Assembly (NCBI RefSeq): GCF_013607875.1
Contig: NZ_VDES01000002.1
Span: 1,432,297 to 1,496,296, forward strand
Direction of reading: 5' to 3'
DNA from: Blastomonas ursincola
GTDB lineage: Bacteria; Pseudomonadota; Alphaproteobacteria; Sphingomonadales; Sphingomonadaceae
DNA length: 64,000 nucleotides
Shown here: positions 8,562 through 17,172 of the stretch, one piece after another
Numbering within the stretch: the first letter of the stretch is position 1
Layout: every line of letters begins with the position of its first letter
Position numbers and translations under genes: made by a program
The notes under the pieces: generated by a model
Told to the model about the DNA's origin: nothing
Database searches by the model: none
What the model saw: only the letters and a program-made list of their open reading frames with translations

Positions 8562-8953
8562 CCGATTATCTATTCGACACCCATGCTCTGGTCTGGTGGT
8601 GGGTTGGGGATAAGGCGTTGCCACAGCCGGTGGCCGAGGAAATCGGGGACGAACGCAACACCATTTTCGTGAGCGCTGTGTCTGCTTGGGAAGTTGCGAC
8701 CAAATGCCGCATCGACAAATGGGATGCCGCCATTCCGGTATACGAGAAATTCGAGTATCTGGCGCGAGCAGACGGCTTTCTTGAACTTGGCGTCAGCGTG
8801 TCGAATGGCCTGCTCGCCGGATCGCTTCCGGGCGAACATCGCGATCCGTTCGACCGGATGATCGCGGCGCAGGCGATCCACGATGATCTGACCGTCATCA
8901 CCCGCGATCCGGCGCTCGCGGCGCTCGGCTGCCGCACCTTCTGGAGCGAATGA
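8558..8953 (+). CDS. vapC: PIN-domain toxin, VapC family
   Basis: 131 residues. The acidic catalytic set of PIN ribonucleases is visible: Asp7 (YLFDTHALVWW), Glu45 (SAVSAWEVATK), Asp96/Asp99 (RDPFDRMIAAQA) and Asp117 (VITRDPAL). The LFDTHALVWW start marks the Phd-paired subgroup. VapC toxins are Mg-dependent RNases that usually cut tRNA or rRNA. The start overlaps the antitoxin stop by four bases, so translation is coupled. Confidence 0.9.
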   Translation: MTDYLFDTHALVWWWVGDKALPQPVAEEIGDERNTIFVSAVSAWEVATKCRIDKWDAAIPVYEKFEYLARADGFLELGVSVSNGLLAGSLPGEHRDPFDRMIAAQAIHDDLTVITRDPALAALGCRTFWSE

Positions 8954-9008
8954 CGGCGGCGCGCACGAACCGCTTGCGCCGGTTTGCGCACGCGCTAAAC
9001 ACCGGCGC

Positions 9009-9785
9009 ATGACAGCTGACGCCACCGCTACCACCCCCCGCATCTGGACCGCCGCGCTGATCGTGATCGGCGATGAAATCCTTTCCGGCCGCACCCAGGA
9101 CAAGAATGTCGCGCAGGTCGCGACCTGGCTGAACGTGCAGGGCATAAGGCTGAAGGAGGTGCGCGTCGTCGCCGACGACATGGAGGCGATCATCGAGGCG
9201 GTGAACATCCTGCGCAGCCGCAACGACTATCTGTTCACCACCGGCGGCATCGGCCCCACGCATGACGACATCACCGTCGATGCCATCGCCCGGGCGCTGG
9301 GCGTCGAGGTGGTGATCCATCCGGTCGCGCGGGCGGTGCTGGAGCGCTATTACGAAACCCGCGGCGGTCTTACCGAAGGCCGTCTGCGCATGGCGCGCGT
9401 GCCCGATGGCGCGGAGCTGATCGAGAACCGCATGTCGGGCGCGCCGGGCATCCGCATCGGCAACCTGTTCCTGATGGCGGGCGTGCCGCACATCACCGCC
9501 GGCATGCTCGATGCGCTCACCGGCACGCTCGAAGGCGGTCTGCCGGTGCTGTCGGCGACATTGGGCTGCTGGGTTGCGGAAAGCGAAGTGGCGGACATGC
9601 TGGGCGCGACCGAACGCGCGCACGATCAGTGCCAGATCGGCAGCTATCCGTTCTTCCGCGAAGGCCGGGTCGGCGCGAATTTCGTCATCCGCTCGGTCGA
9701 CCAGGCCGCGCTCGATGCCTGCGCGGCAGAGCTGACCGCCTCGCTGGAGGCGGCCGGGCGCGAGGTCACGCCCGGCGGCATCTGA
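9009..9785 (+). CDS. CinA-like MoaB/Mog-domain protein
   Basis: 258 residues. The N-terminal 170 residues form the molybdopterin-binding (MoCF) domain shared by MoaB, MogA and the front half of CinA: AALIVIGDEILSGRTQDKN, TTGGIGPTHDDITVDAIA. It lacks the C-terminal nicotinamide-nucleotide amidase domain of full CinA proteins and instead ends with a short alpha/beta segment, as in the YfaY-like stand-alone group. The substrate of this subgroup is uncertain; pyrophosphatase activity on ADP-ribose has been described for related COG1058 domains. It stands alone between VapC and a ferredoxin gene on the other strand. Confidence 0.85.
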   Translation: MTADATATTPRIWTAALIVIGDEILSGRTQDKNVAQVATWLNVQGIRLKEVRVVADDMEAIIEAVNILRSRNDYLFTTGGIGPTHDDITVDAIARALGVEVVIHPVARAVLERYYETRGGLTEGRLRMARVPDGAELIENRMSGAPGIRIGNLFLMAGVPHITAGMLDALTGTLEGGLPVLSATLGCWVAESEVADMLGATERAHDQCQIGSYPFFREGRVGANFVIRSVDQAALDACAAELTASLEAAGREVTPGGI

Positions 9786-9799
9786 TCAATTCGCCCGGA

Positions 9800-10117
9800 T
9801 CAATCCTCGGGCGCGATCGCGACCTTCAGGCCGTCGAGCGCGTCGGTAAGCTGGATCTGGCACGACAGGCGCGAGGTCTCGTTGCGGTGGTCCGAGCTGT
9901 CGAGCAGGTCGTCCTCGTCGGCGCTGATCGCGGGCAGCTTGTCGACCCAGGCGGCATCGACATGGACATGGCAGGTCGCGCATGAGCAGCAGCCGCCGCA
10001 CAGCGCCAGAAGTTCGTCAAAGCCGTTGTCGCGGATCGCTTCCATCACCGACAGGCCGGTATCGGCATCGATGGTGCTCTCTTCGCCCGCGCGATTGATG
10101 ACGGTCAGCTTTGGCAT
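9800..10117 (-). CDS. Adrenodoxin-type [2Fe-2S] ferredoxin
   Basis: 105 residues, standard length for the vertebrate/putidaredoxin type. The cluster motif is Cys-X5-Cys-X2-Cys (in [15 protein letters not shown]) with the fourth Cys in RLSCQIQL; two extra Cys lie inside the first loop. Such ferredoxins carry electrons to cytochrome P450s or serve Fe-S assembly. Acidic surface residues around EDDLLD match reductase and P450 docking sites. No reductase or P450 lies nearby, so the partner is unknown. Confidence 0.93.
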   Translation of the reverse strand: MPKLTVINRAGEESTIDADTGLSVMEAIRDNGFDELLALCGGCCSCATCHVHVDAAWVDKLPAISADEDDLLDSSDHRNETSRLSCQIQLTDALDGLKVAIAPED

Positions 10118-10222
10118 GGAAACTCCCCAATAGAGTGAAAACGGGCATTGGCCCCCCGAACGCGGTTGCTATGATCAACGCCAAGCGCGATTGCAAGCGG
10201 CAGAATGGATGAGGATGCAGTT

Positions 10223-10840
10223 ATGGGATTGACCGCAGAGCAGCTGACCGGAGGGTTGGATGCCGTTGCCGCGCGCGAACCGGCGATCGCCCGCGCGCTC
10301 CAAATCGCCGGCTATCCTGAAACCCGCATCCGCGATCGCGGCTATGCGACGCTGCTGCGTACCATCGTCGGCCAGCAGGTCAGCGTCGCGGCGGCGGCCT
10401 CGGTGTGGAACAAGCTCGAAGCCGCGCTGGGTGCCGGCTGCGCGCCCGATGCGCTGATCGCGGCGGATTTCGAGTCCTTACGCGCCTGCGGCCTGTCGCG
10501 GCAGAAACAGGGCTATGCCCGCTCGCTTGCCGAGCTGGTGGTGAGCGGCGGGCTCGATCTCGACAACCTGCCGGAGGACGACGAGGCGGCGATTGCCGAT
10601 CTGGTGAAGATCAAGGGCATCGGCCGCTGGTCGGCGGAAATCTATCTGCTGTTCGCCGAAGGCCGCCCCGATATCTGGCCCGCAGGCGATCTGGCGGTGC
10701 AGGCGGGCATCGGCCGCATCCTGGGTCTGGAAACGCGCCCGTCCGAAAAGGAAACCCGGCTGCTCGCCGACCCCTGGTCACCGCATCGCGGCGCGGTCGC
10801 GATCCTCACCTGGCATTGCTACAACAACGCCGCGCTGTAG
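10223..10840 (+). CDS. DNA-3-methyladenine glycosylase II-like (HhH-GPD, AlkA family)
   Basis: 205 residues from ATG 10223, preferred over ATG 10205 because GAGGA lies seven bases before it. The helix-hairpin-helix reads LVKIKGIGRWSAEIYLLF, followed by the GPD region WPAGDLAVQAGIGR with the catalytic Asp. It is the short, single-domain AlkA form that excises alkylated purines. RTIVGQQVSVAAAASVWNKL is the typical minor-groove reading helix. It stands alone and convergent with the next gene, with only three bases between stops. Confidence 0.9.
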   Translation: MGLTAEQLTGGLDAVAAREPAIARALQIAGYPETRIRDRGYATLLRTIVGQQVSVAAAASVWNKLEAALGAGCAPDALIAADFESLRACGLSRQKQGYARSLAELVVSGGLDLDNLPEDDEAAIADLVKIKGIGRWSAEIYLLFAEGRPDIWPAGDLAVQAGIGRILGLETRPSEKETRLLADPWSPHRGAVAILTWHCYNNAAL

Positions 10841-10843
10841 CGC

Positions 10844-11383
10844 TCACCCCTTGTAAAGGATGCGTCCGCTCGCCAGGCGGCCACGGCTGAGCGCGGTCAC
10901 CTCCTTGAGGAAGCTGGTCGGCTTCTTGAAGAACTTGCTGCTCGGGTTGATCTTGAGGCCCGCCGCCGTGGCGATCTCGCCGATGAAATGCACGCAATTA
11001 GCCTTGTTGAGATTGTAGTTCTTCTGCGGCTTCTTGCGCCATTTGTCGGCAACGGCCATCACCGCGCGATATTCGGCATCGGTGAGCTCATAGCTGAAAT
11101 GCGGCGCGCTGCTCTCGATATATTTGGGCTTCACCACGCTCACCCGGCCCTCGACCCAGCCGAACAGGATGCTGGGGCCGGTGCTGGTCGCGGTAAAGCC
11201 GACATTGGTGTCGACCACCTCTCCGGTCGAATCCACCTTGCCCTTGAGCGTCGCAAAGGCGTGCGGGAACTGGCTGCCCAGTTCGTGGCTGTAGAAGGTG
11301 ATGGTCACCGCAGCATGCGCCGCATTCGCGCACATCAGCATCGGCGCGATGAAAAGAGTCAGCAGCAGGCGCTTGATCATCAT
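10844..11383 (-). CDS. Secreted protein with a papain-like His/Cys pair, function unknown
   Basis: 179 residues with a Sec signal peptide (about 1-24, ending AHA). The mature part has conserved-looking His residues early (SHELGSQFPHAFATLKG, His33 and His41) and a late NCVHF motif (Cys130, His132) at the start of a helix. A His-before-Cys order with N-C-x-H-F is what permuted papain-like folds such as DUF4105, LRAT-like and NlpC-like proteins show. This is an inference; the family is not certain. It overlaps the osmoprotectant permease/binding-protein gene by ATGA, so it belongs to that operon and is made together with the transporter. Confidence 0.7.
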   Translation of the reverse strand: MMIKRLLLTLFIAPMLMCANAAHAAVTITFYSHELGSQFPHAFATLKGKVDSTGEVVDTNVGFTATSTGPSILFGWVEGRVSVVKPKYIESSAPHFSYELTDAEYRAVMAVADKWRKKPQKNYNLNKANCVHFIGEIATAAGLKINPSSKFFKKPTSFLKEVTALSRGRLASGRILYKG

Positions 11384-12924
11384 GGATTTTGGTCCTCGGT
11401 CTTCGCGGAAATGGCTCGGTCGAGCCAGGCAGCCGAATCGGCGGGGCTTTGCTTGTTCTTGTCCCTGTCGACGCGATAATTGGCCTCACGCATTTTTTCC
11501 ACCGGGATTGCGCCGACCAGAGGCCGGAGCGCCGCGATGAGGCGCGGATCGGCAGCGGCGGAGCGGCTGGCGAGCAGGATCGCGTCATAGCTCGGCACCG
11601 CGCCCTTGGGGTCCTTGAGGATCAAGAAGCCGTTCGCGGCGATGCGCCCGTCCGAGCTGAACGCCGAGATGATGTCCGCCTCGCCGAGCGAGAGCGCGCG
11701 GTACATGAAGGTGGGCTCGAACGCGCGGCGGCCCTTGAAGCGCAGCGGATAGGCTCTTTGCACCATCTGCCATTCGGGGCGTTCGAGAAACTCGACATCG
11801 GTGCCGAAAACGAAATCGGGCGCGACGCGGACGACATCGTCGAGGCTGTCCAAATTCAGGCGCTTTGCATCCTCGGGGCGCACCGCAAACGCATAGGTAT
11901 TCTCGAAACCCAGCGGCCCGACCAGTTGCACGCCGTGCTGCGCCTTCGCCCAGCGCGCGATCTCGGCGATCATCGCGGCGCGCGGCTCGGGGTCCTGACG
12001 CTGCATCTCGTTGGTCCAGATCGTGCCAGCATAATCGACATAGACTTGCACCTCGTCGCTGGCGAGTGCACGATAGACCACCGCGCTGCCAAGGCCCTCG
12101 CGGTACCGCACGTCATACCCGGCCGCCTCGAGCCGCCGCCCGATCAGCCGCGCGAGAATATACTGCTCCGAGAAGCGCTTGGCGCCGATAGTTACCACCG
12201 GCTTGTCGCTCTGCGGCGCGGGCCAGAGCGCGAGCGCCAGGCCGACCGCAAGGGCGATACCGGCGCCCCAGATGCGCGCATGGCGGCGGTGCGCGATGCC
12301 GCTCTCGATCAGCCCGAGCAGCAGGTCGACTGCGATCGCGAGCCCCGCAGCGGCGAGGCATCCTTCGAGCACCAGCGACCAGTTCTGCGTCTGCAACCCG
12401 GCAAAGATCAGGTCGCCCAGGCTCGGCTGGCCGACCGTGGTGGAGAGCGTCGCCGCGCCGATCGTCCACACCGCGGCGGTGCGCACCCCCGCCATGATCG
12501 TGGTCGAGGCGAGCGGAGCCTCGACCAGCCACAACTTCTGCAGGCTCGTCATGCCCACGCCATCGGCGGCCTCGATCATCGCGGGATCGACCGAGCGCAG
12601 CCCGGTCACCGCATTGCGCAGGATCGGCAACAGCGCATAGAGGGTGAGCGCGAGCAGCGAGGGCAGAAAACCGAGCGGCGAGACCGCATCGCCGAACAAT
12701 GTGGAGAGCGCGAGCAGCAGCGGAAAGAACAGCGCCAGCAGGGCCAGCGCGGGGATGGTCTGGACGAGGCTGGCAAAACCCAGGGTGATGCTCGCGACCG
12801 TGCGGTTGCGTACCGACCAGATGGCGAGGGGGAGAGCGATCAGCAGCGCGAGCCCCAGCGCGGCAAAGCTGAGCTGCACGTGCTGCGCGAGAAGGTCGAT
12901 CAGACGGGGCCAGTCTAGCGGCAT
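11380..12924 (-). CDS. Glycine-betaine/choline-type ABC transporter, fused permease and substrate-binding protein
   Basis: 514 residues. Residues about 1-215 are a five- to six-helix MetI-type permease (SLVQTIPALALLALFFPLL; the EAA-loop-like AADGVGMTSLQKLWLVEAPLA). After a further membrane span near 225-245 comes an OpuAC-type binding domain beginning VTIGAKRFSEQYILARLIGRRLE. Aromatic residues in that domain suit quaternary-ammonium ligands. The permease-binding protein fusion is known in the OpuC/ProXW families. The ATPase gene lies upstream across a 195-base gap that holds a repeat pair. Likely role: uptake of compatible solutes such as glycine betaine or choline. Confidence 0.88.
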   Translation of the reverse strand: MPLDWPRLIDLLAQHVQLSFAALGLALLIALPLAIWSVRNRTVASITLGFASLVQTIPALALLALFFPLLLALSTLFGDAVSPLGFLPSLLALTLYALLPILRNAVTGLRSVDPAMIEAADGVGMTSLQKLWLVEAPLASTTIMAGVRTAAVWTIGAATLSTTVGQPSLGDLIFAGLQTQNWSLVLEGCLAAAGLAIAVDLLLGLIESGIAHRRHARIWGAGIALAVGLALALWPAPQSDKPVVTIGAKRFSEQYILARLIGRRLEAAGYDVRYREGLGSAVVYRALASDEVQVYVDYAGTIWTNEMQRQDPEPRAAMIAEIARWAKAQHGVQLVGPLGFENTYAFAVRPEDAKRLNLDSLDDVVRVAPDFVFGTDVEFLERPEWQMVQRAYPLRFKGRRAFEPTFMYRALSLGEADIISAFSSDGRIAANGFLILKDPKGAVPSYDAILLASRSAAADPRLIAALRPLVGAIPVEKMREANYRVDRDKNKQSPADSAAWLDRAISAKTEDQNP

Positions 12925-12953
12925 GGGATCAGCTCGCTACCGTGTGGCGCATA

Positions 12954-13096
12954 GGTCCCTCGACCTTGGTCCACCCTGAGCGGCTGGCTTGCCAGCCAGC
13001 CGAAGGGCTCGGGAACTCGGAAAAGTTTGTGCGCCAGCTTTGAAAGCAAGGCCGATCTACCTCTCTCCGTTTGTCCCGAGCGAAGTCGAGGGACGT
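12954..13096. repeat. Inverted pair of palindromic intergenic repeats (REP-like)
   Basis: Left unit, 12954-13025: contains GTCCCTCGAC and, after a 43-base insert with its own GGCTGGC/GCCAGCC hairpin, CTCGGGAACTCGGAAAAGT. Right unit, 13072-13096: TGTCCCGAGCGAAGTCGAG and onward, the reverse complement of the same core. The same core occurs twice more at 14020-14085, in the mirrored order. The pair fills the gap between the transporter ATPase and permease genes. Confidence 0.7.
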
Positions 13097-13119
13097 GATC
13101 GCGAACCCGAGCCCCACGC

Positions 13120-13923
13120 TCAAACCCCGTCCCGCATCGCGGTGATCCGCTCCGCCTGCAGGCGCGGCACCGCGACCAGCGCTTCGGCCTCCGCGCCGCA
13201 GCCGCCCGCGATCAGCTGGGCCGGGCTCGCATCCGCCACGATCCGGCCGCTCGCCATCACCCACACCCGATCGGCGAACAGCAGCGCCTCGGCCATGTCG
13301 TGGGTGACCATGATCGTTGTGAGCCCCAGCCGGTCGTGCAGCGCGCGATATTGTTCGCCCAGCGCCTCGCGCGTCACCGGGTCGAGCGCGCCGAACGGTT
13401 CGTCCATCAGCATCAGCCCCGGCTCGCCTGCCAGCGCCCGGGCGACGCCGACGCGCTGCTTCTGCCCGCCGGAAAGCTGCTCGGGCAGGCGCGAGGCGAA
13501 ATCGCGGGGCAGGTCGACCAGATCGAGCAGTTCGGCGACACGCGCGGCTGGGAGCCGTCTTCGTGTCGCCAGCCGCGATCCGATGCCGATATTCTGCGCA
13601 ACGGTCATGTGCGGGAACAGGCCGATATTCTGGAAGACATAGCCGATCGAGCGGCGCAGCTGGTGCGGCTCGTGCGTCCCGACGTCCAGGCCATCGATAC
13701 ACACCTTGCCCGAATCGGGTTCGATCAGCCGGTTGACGGTTTTCAGCAGTGTCGACTTGCCCGATCCGGAGCTTCCGACGATCGCCACGAATGTACCGGG
13801 CAGGATGTGCGCGCTCACCCGGTCGATGGCGATCGTGCCGCCATAGGCCTTGCGCACTCCCTCGAACGCTACGGCAGGGCCGCGCGCGCCTTGCGGCCGG
13901 GAAGGGGAGGGGGAGGTCGCCAT
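13120..13923 (-). CDS. Glycine-betaine/choline-type ABC transporter ATPase
   Basis: 267 residues. All ABC ATPase signatures are present: Walker A GSSGSGKST (about 50-58), Q-loop YVFQNIGLFP, signature LSGGQKQR, Walker B LMLMDEP and the switch His in MVTHDMAEA. KTVNRLIEPDSGKVCIDG matches the OpuCA/ProV quaternary-amine subfamily. The CBS domains of longer OpuCA/ProV forms are absent. It leads the minus-strand operon with the fused permease/binding protein and the secreted His/Cys protein. Confidence 0.9.
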   Translation of the reverse strand: MATSPSPSRPQGARGPAVAFEGVRKAYGGTIAIDRVSAHILPGTFVAIVGSSGSGKSTLLKTVNRLIEPDSGKVCIDGLDVGTHEPHQLRRSIGYVFQNIGLFPHMTVAQNIGIGSRLATRRRLPAARVAELLDLVDLPRDFASRLPEQLSGGQKQRVGVARALAGEPGLMLMDEPFGALDPVTREALGEQYRALHDRLGLTTIMVTHDMAEALLFADRVWVMASGRIVADASPAQLIAGGCGAEAEALVAVPRLQAERITAMRDGV

Positions 13924-14019
13924 GCCTGTACGCTTATAGGCGGGCGCAAGCGGCGCTGGCTAGCCACTTGCGCGGGGGAATTGGTGAGCTTAGGTCCTGT
14001 GATAAATGCTTTCCGTCTG

Positions 14020-14085
14020 TCCCGAGCGAAGTCGAGGGACGTGCTCGCAATCGCTAGCGCATACGTCCCTCGACTTCGCTCGGGA
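14020..14085. repeat. REP-like inverted pair (23-base perfect arms)
   Basis: The arms 14020-14042 and 14063-14085 are perfect 23-base inverted repeats (cores TCCCGAGCGAAGTCGAGGGA and its complement) around a 20-base loop. The right flank GACTCGG-like ACTCGGAAAAGTG repeats the flank of the unit at 13007-13026. It lies between the transporter ATPase and the divergent SDR gene. Confidence 0.8.
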
Positions 14086-14121
14086 ACTCGGAAAAGTGGG
14101 AGCGAGGGGAGCCTGAATTAC

Positions 14122-14928
14122 ATGACCGACACCAAGTACATTTTCATCACCGGCGGCGCTTCGGGCATCGGGCGCGAGGTGGCGCGCTATTTTGCGGCGC
14201 GCGGCTGGTTCGTGGGCTTGGCCGATGTCAACGTGAAGGGCATGGAAGAGACCGCCGCGATGCTGCCTGCGGGCATGGCGTCGATCCACAGCCTCGACGT
14301 GCGCAGCCGCGAGCAATGGACCCAGGCGCTCGAGGCGTTCACCGAGAAGAGCGGCGGCAAGCTGCACGTGCTGTTCAACAACGCCGGGGTGGGCATTGGC
14401 GGGCTGCTCGAGGAGCATAGCGAGGATGACATCGAGAAGCTTGTCGACATCAACTTCAAGGGCGTCGTCTATGGCGCGCATATCGGGCACAAGTACCTCA
14501 AGGCGACGCCCGGATCGTGCCTGCTGAACACCTCATCGGCGAGCGGAATCTACGGCTCGGCGGGGCTTTCGGTCTATTCGGCGACCAAGTTCGCGGTGCG
14601 CGGGCTCTCCGAAGCGCTCGACATCGAATGGGGGCCGGACAATATCCGCGTCCGCGCGCTGTTGCCGAGCTTCATTGACACGCCGCTACTCGACGGGCCT
14701 GTGGCGCGCACCAACCAGTCGAGCCGCGACAGCGTGACGGCGGCAGGGCTGGAGATCGCGCCGGTCTCGATCGTCGCCGAAGCCGCGTGGAACGCGGTGC
14801 ACGATCCCAAGCACGTGCACAGCTATGTCGGCCCGACCGCCAAGCGCCTGGCCTTTGCCGCGAAATGGATGCCCGGATCGATCCGCAAGCGCGGCGGCAT
14901 CATGACCCGTCAGCGCCGCGGCGAATGA
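14122..14928 (+). CDS. SDR-family NAD(P)-dependent oxidoreductase
   Basis: 268 residues from the ATG at 14122, preceded by GAGGGGA; the much longer frame upstream is antisense to the ATPase gene and is rejected. Classical SDR motifs: TGGASGIG cofactor loop (about 10-17), LFNNAG (about 89-94), catalytic Ser in NTSSASGIYGS and YSATKFAVRG with the Tyr-X3-Lys pair. Asp after the second strand (GLADVNVKG) suggests NAD(H). The substrate is unknown. It has no operon partner. Confidence 0.92.
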   Translation: MTDTKYIFITGGASGIGREVARYFAARGWFVGLADVNVKGMEETAAMLPAGMASIHSLDVRSREQWTQALEAFTEKSGGKLHVLFNNAGVGIGGLLEEHSEDDIEKLVDINFKGVVYGAHIGHKYLKATPGSCLLNTSSASGIYGSAGLSVYSATKFAVRGLSEALDIEWGPDNIRVRALLPSFIDTPLLDGPVARTNQSSRDSVTAAGLEIAPVSIVAEAAWNAVHDPKHVHSYVGPTAKRLAFAAKWMPGSIRKRGGIMTRQRRGE

Positions 14929-15027
14929 GAGGAGCGCCGTCGCTGCAGGGCGTTCGGCCTTGACCCGCACCGCCCCGGTGTAGCAAAGGCGCGCACATCA
15001 CCTTTTTCCCGGGACGGAAGCAAGAAA

Positions 15028-15306
15028 ATGGCCGCACGAATCTATCAGCGCCCCAAGAATGCCATGCAGTCGGGCCGCGCGCTGACCGATCTTTGGGTGC
15101 TCGAATTCGAGCCCGCCGAAGCCAAGAAGCCCGATCCGCTCACCGGATGGGCGGGTTCTGGCGATACGCAGCAGCAGGTCGTGCTGAAATTTCCCGATCT
15201 GGAGGCGGCGAAAGCCTATGCCGAGAAATACGGCATTACCGCGCGGATCGAGCAGACGCCGCCACGCCGCCTGAAGATCCAGGCCTATGCCGACAATTTC
15301 CGCTGA
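15028..15306 (+). CDS. NADH dehydrogenase accessory subunit, NDUFS4-like
   Basis: 92 residues, matching the ETC complex I subunit region family (PF04800), the bacterial form of mitochondrial NDUFS4. ARIYQRPKNAMQSGRALTD, LTGWAGSGDTQQQVVLKFP and EAAKAYAEKYG are the family landmarks. It is an accessory subunit of complex I found mainly in Alphaproteobacteria and mitochondria, which supports the taxonomic placement. It stands alone, away from any nuo operon. RBS-like GGGACGGAAG lies before the ATG. Confidence 0.93.
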   Translation: MAARIYQRPKNAMQSGRALTDLWVLEFEPAEAKKPDPLTGWAGSGDTQQQVVLKFPDLEAAKAYAEKYGITARIEQTPPRRLKIQAYADNFR

Positions 15307-15337
15307 TTTTTGTTGATCGACGCGGGCGCGCATTTCA

Positions 15338-15378
15338 GACCCTGTTCGCTTTTGAAAGGATCAACAGCGAACAGGGTC
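15338..15378. terminator. Long hairpin downstream of the NDUFS4-like gene
   Basis: GACCCTGTTCGCT (15338-15350) pairs perfectly with AGCGAACAGGGTC (15366-15378) around a 15-base loop. No T-run follows, so it may be a processing or transcript-stability hairpin rather than a classic terminator. Confidence 0.5.
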
Positions 15379-15395
15379 CGAATTCCTGGTTTACC

Positions 15396-15438
15396 GTGAT
15401 TTCCGAGCCGTGAAATGTTCCATTTCACTCGAAATCAC
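15396..15438. repeat. Nested inverted repeats at the 3' end of ruvX
   Basis: Outer arms GTGATTTC (15396-15403) and GAAATCAC (15431-15438) enclose inner arms GTGAAATG (15410-15417) and CATTTCAC (15421-15428). The structure includes the ruvX stop codon and probably ends transcription of the convergent genes. Confidence 0.55.
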
Positions 15439-15898
15439 TCTGGCCCGCCATTGCGTCGATCGCACCCTGCAGGATGAACGCGGCCGCGGCGCTGTCGACG
15501 CGCTCGGCGCGCTTGGCGCGGCTCATGTCCGCATCGATCATCGCGCGCTCGACGGCTTGCGTCGACCAGCGCTCGTCCCAGAGCAGCACCGGCAGTCCCA
15601 GCACCGCGATGTTGCGGGCAAAGGCGCGGGTGCTCTGCGTGCGCGGACTGTCCGTCCCGTCCATGTTGAGCGGCAGGCCGATAACGATCCCGCGAATTTC
15701 CTGCTCGCGCACCAGTTGCTCGATCGCCGCCTTGTCCGCGCCGAACTTGGTGCGCTTGATCGTCTTGGCAGCGGTGGCAAAGCTCCAACCGGCATCGCAG
15801 AACGCGGTGCCGATGGTCTTGGTGCCGACATCGAGCCCGATGAGCCGTCCGCCTGCGGGCAGCGCGGCGCGGAAATCCGCCGCGTGCGTGGTGATCAC
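15425..15898 (-). CDS. ruvX: Putative pre-16S rRNA nuclease / Holliday junction resolvase YqgF
   Basis: 157 residues, the normal size of the RNase H-fold YqgF/RuvX family. Motifs: [15 protein letters not shown] (first catalytic Asp), [18 protein letters not shown] (conserved block) and [12 protein letters not shown] (DER[LW]ST signature). The protein matures the 16S rRNA 5' end and has been linked to recombination. Its start overlaps the stop of the upstream DUF3089 gene by ATGA, so the two are co-translated. Confidence 0.93.
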   Translation of the reverse strand: MITTHAADFRAALPAGGRLIGLDVGTKTIGTAFCDAGWSFATAAKTIKRTKFGADKAAIEQLVREQEIRGIVIGLPLNMDGTDSPRTQSTRAFARNIAVLGLPVLLWDERWSTQAVERAMIDADMSRAKRAERVDSAAAAFILQGAIDAMAGQSDFE

Positions 15899-17007
15899 CT
15901 GGCCAGAAATGCGGCTACCCTCCGTTCCGCGTCGGCGCGAAGGTTCGCCCAGAACAGCGGATAATCATAGACGTGATAGTTGTTACCCGGCAGCACATAG
16001 GGGCCAAGCTGCGGTTCGCCGCCGAGCAGCAGCAGCCCGCGATCGTCGCATTTCGCGCCGACCAGTGCAGGGGTGATGACGCCGTCGGTCAGTTCCTCGT
16101 TGGGCACCAGCGTGCCGAGGTTGCGGTCGGCCGGGGCCTCGTCGCCGAGCACCCCGGTGATCGGATTGACGCACAGCATCGGGCTCTGGCCACGCAGCTC
16201 TCCGTCGAAGCCGACGCTTGCGGCATAGGCATCGAGCAGCAGCTGCGGCTCGGCGGGTTCGCCAAAGCTCTGGAAGCCGATCATGCAGTTCGCCTGGTCG
16301 GGGTCGGTGCAGGGCGGCAGGCCCAGCGCGAGCAGATCCGTGGTCAGCGAGACGGGCCAGCCGATGACATAGGCCGCGACGATCCGGTCGGCGAGCGGGC
16401 GGGTGACGACGCGCTGGCGCATCAGCGTGGTCAGGTGCAGGCCGCCCTGGCTGTGCCCGGCGATGATGATCGGCATGTCCTTGGGGATTTCGGCGACGAA
16501 CTCGTCGAACGCGGCGAGAATGTCCGAATAGGCGGCGTCGAATGCCATTTGCGCTTCGGGCCGGGTGGTCAGGAACGCGCCGATTGCGGCCTGGCGATAG
16601 CGCGGCGCCCAGATTTCGCCAACGCCATTGAACACGCTCGCCTGGCTGCGCAGGAAGATGCGCGCGCGATCCTGTGATTCCTTGTCGTTCAGCGGTGCGT
16701 TCCACAGCGCGCGCTTCATGTACGATGTCGGGTGGATGTAGAAGATCGCGACCTTGGGTGTCTTGGTTGCCTCGACGCCTTCCGGGGTCCAGAGCGCCGG
16801 ATTGGCATCGCCGGTGATGCCAGGGCGCGAGAACCACATCTTCGGATCGGCATAGGCGCTGGTCTCGACCGCCTCGGGCTTCACGAACTCAGCCGAGGGC
16901 ACGAAGGCTGCGGCAAAAATCTGCTGCGGAAACAGGCGGTAGGCAGCGAAAGCTGCGACAATCAGGAAGATGATCGTCGCGATCAGGTACAGGAACTTGC
17001 GGGCCAA
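15895..17007 (-). CDS. DUF3089 alpha/beta hydrolase with N-terminal membrane anchor
   Basis: 370 residues from TTG at 17007, which has GGAGA six bases before it; a GTG at 17043 is the other option. An N-terminal membrane anchor or uncleaved signal ([21 protein letters not shown]) is followed by the DUF3089 domain: [12 protein letters not shown], and the nucleophile elbow [12 protein letters not shown]. The family is alpha/beta hydrolase-like with unknown substrates. It is the first gene of a two-gene unit with ruvX. Confidence 0.85.
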   Translation of the reverse strand: MARKFLYLIATIIFLIVAAFAAYRLFPQQIFAAAFVPSAEFVKPEAVETSAYADPKMWFSRPGITGDANPALWTPEGVEATKTPKVAIFYIHPTSYMKRALWNAPLNDKESQDRARIFLRSQASVFNGVGEIWAPRYRQAAIGAFLTTRPEAQMAFDAAYSDILAAFDEFVAEIPKDMPIIIAGHSQGGLHLTTLMRQRVVTRPLADRIVAAYVIGWPVSLTTDLLALGLPPCTDPDQANCMIGFQSFGEPAEPQLLLDAYAASVGFDGELRGQSPMLCVNPITGVLGDEAPADRNLGTLVPNEELTDGVITPALVGAKCDDRGLLLLGGEPQLGPYVLPGNNYHVYDYPLFWANLRADAERRVAAFLAR

Positions 17008-17172
17008 GACAGTCTCCGGGGCGGGGCAGGCGCGCGGGCACACGCGGGCCTTCGGGGCGCATATAGAAACCGATTACGGTTACTGCCAGCAAAGTGTTGC
17101 CCGCGCGCGGATTGCGCAAATGCAGCATTTGCCCGCTTGATGGCCGCGCGGGCCAGTGCTAGCCGCTGGGGC

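Noticed and set aside
13300-14121. Upstream part of a long plus-strand frame leading into the SDR gene
   Set aside because: It lies antisense to the transporter ATPase and crosses the REP-like repeats. The true SDR start is ATG 14122 with a ribosome site.
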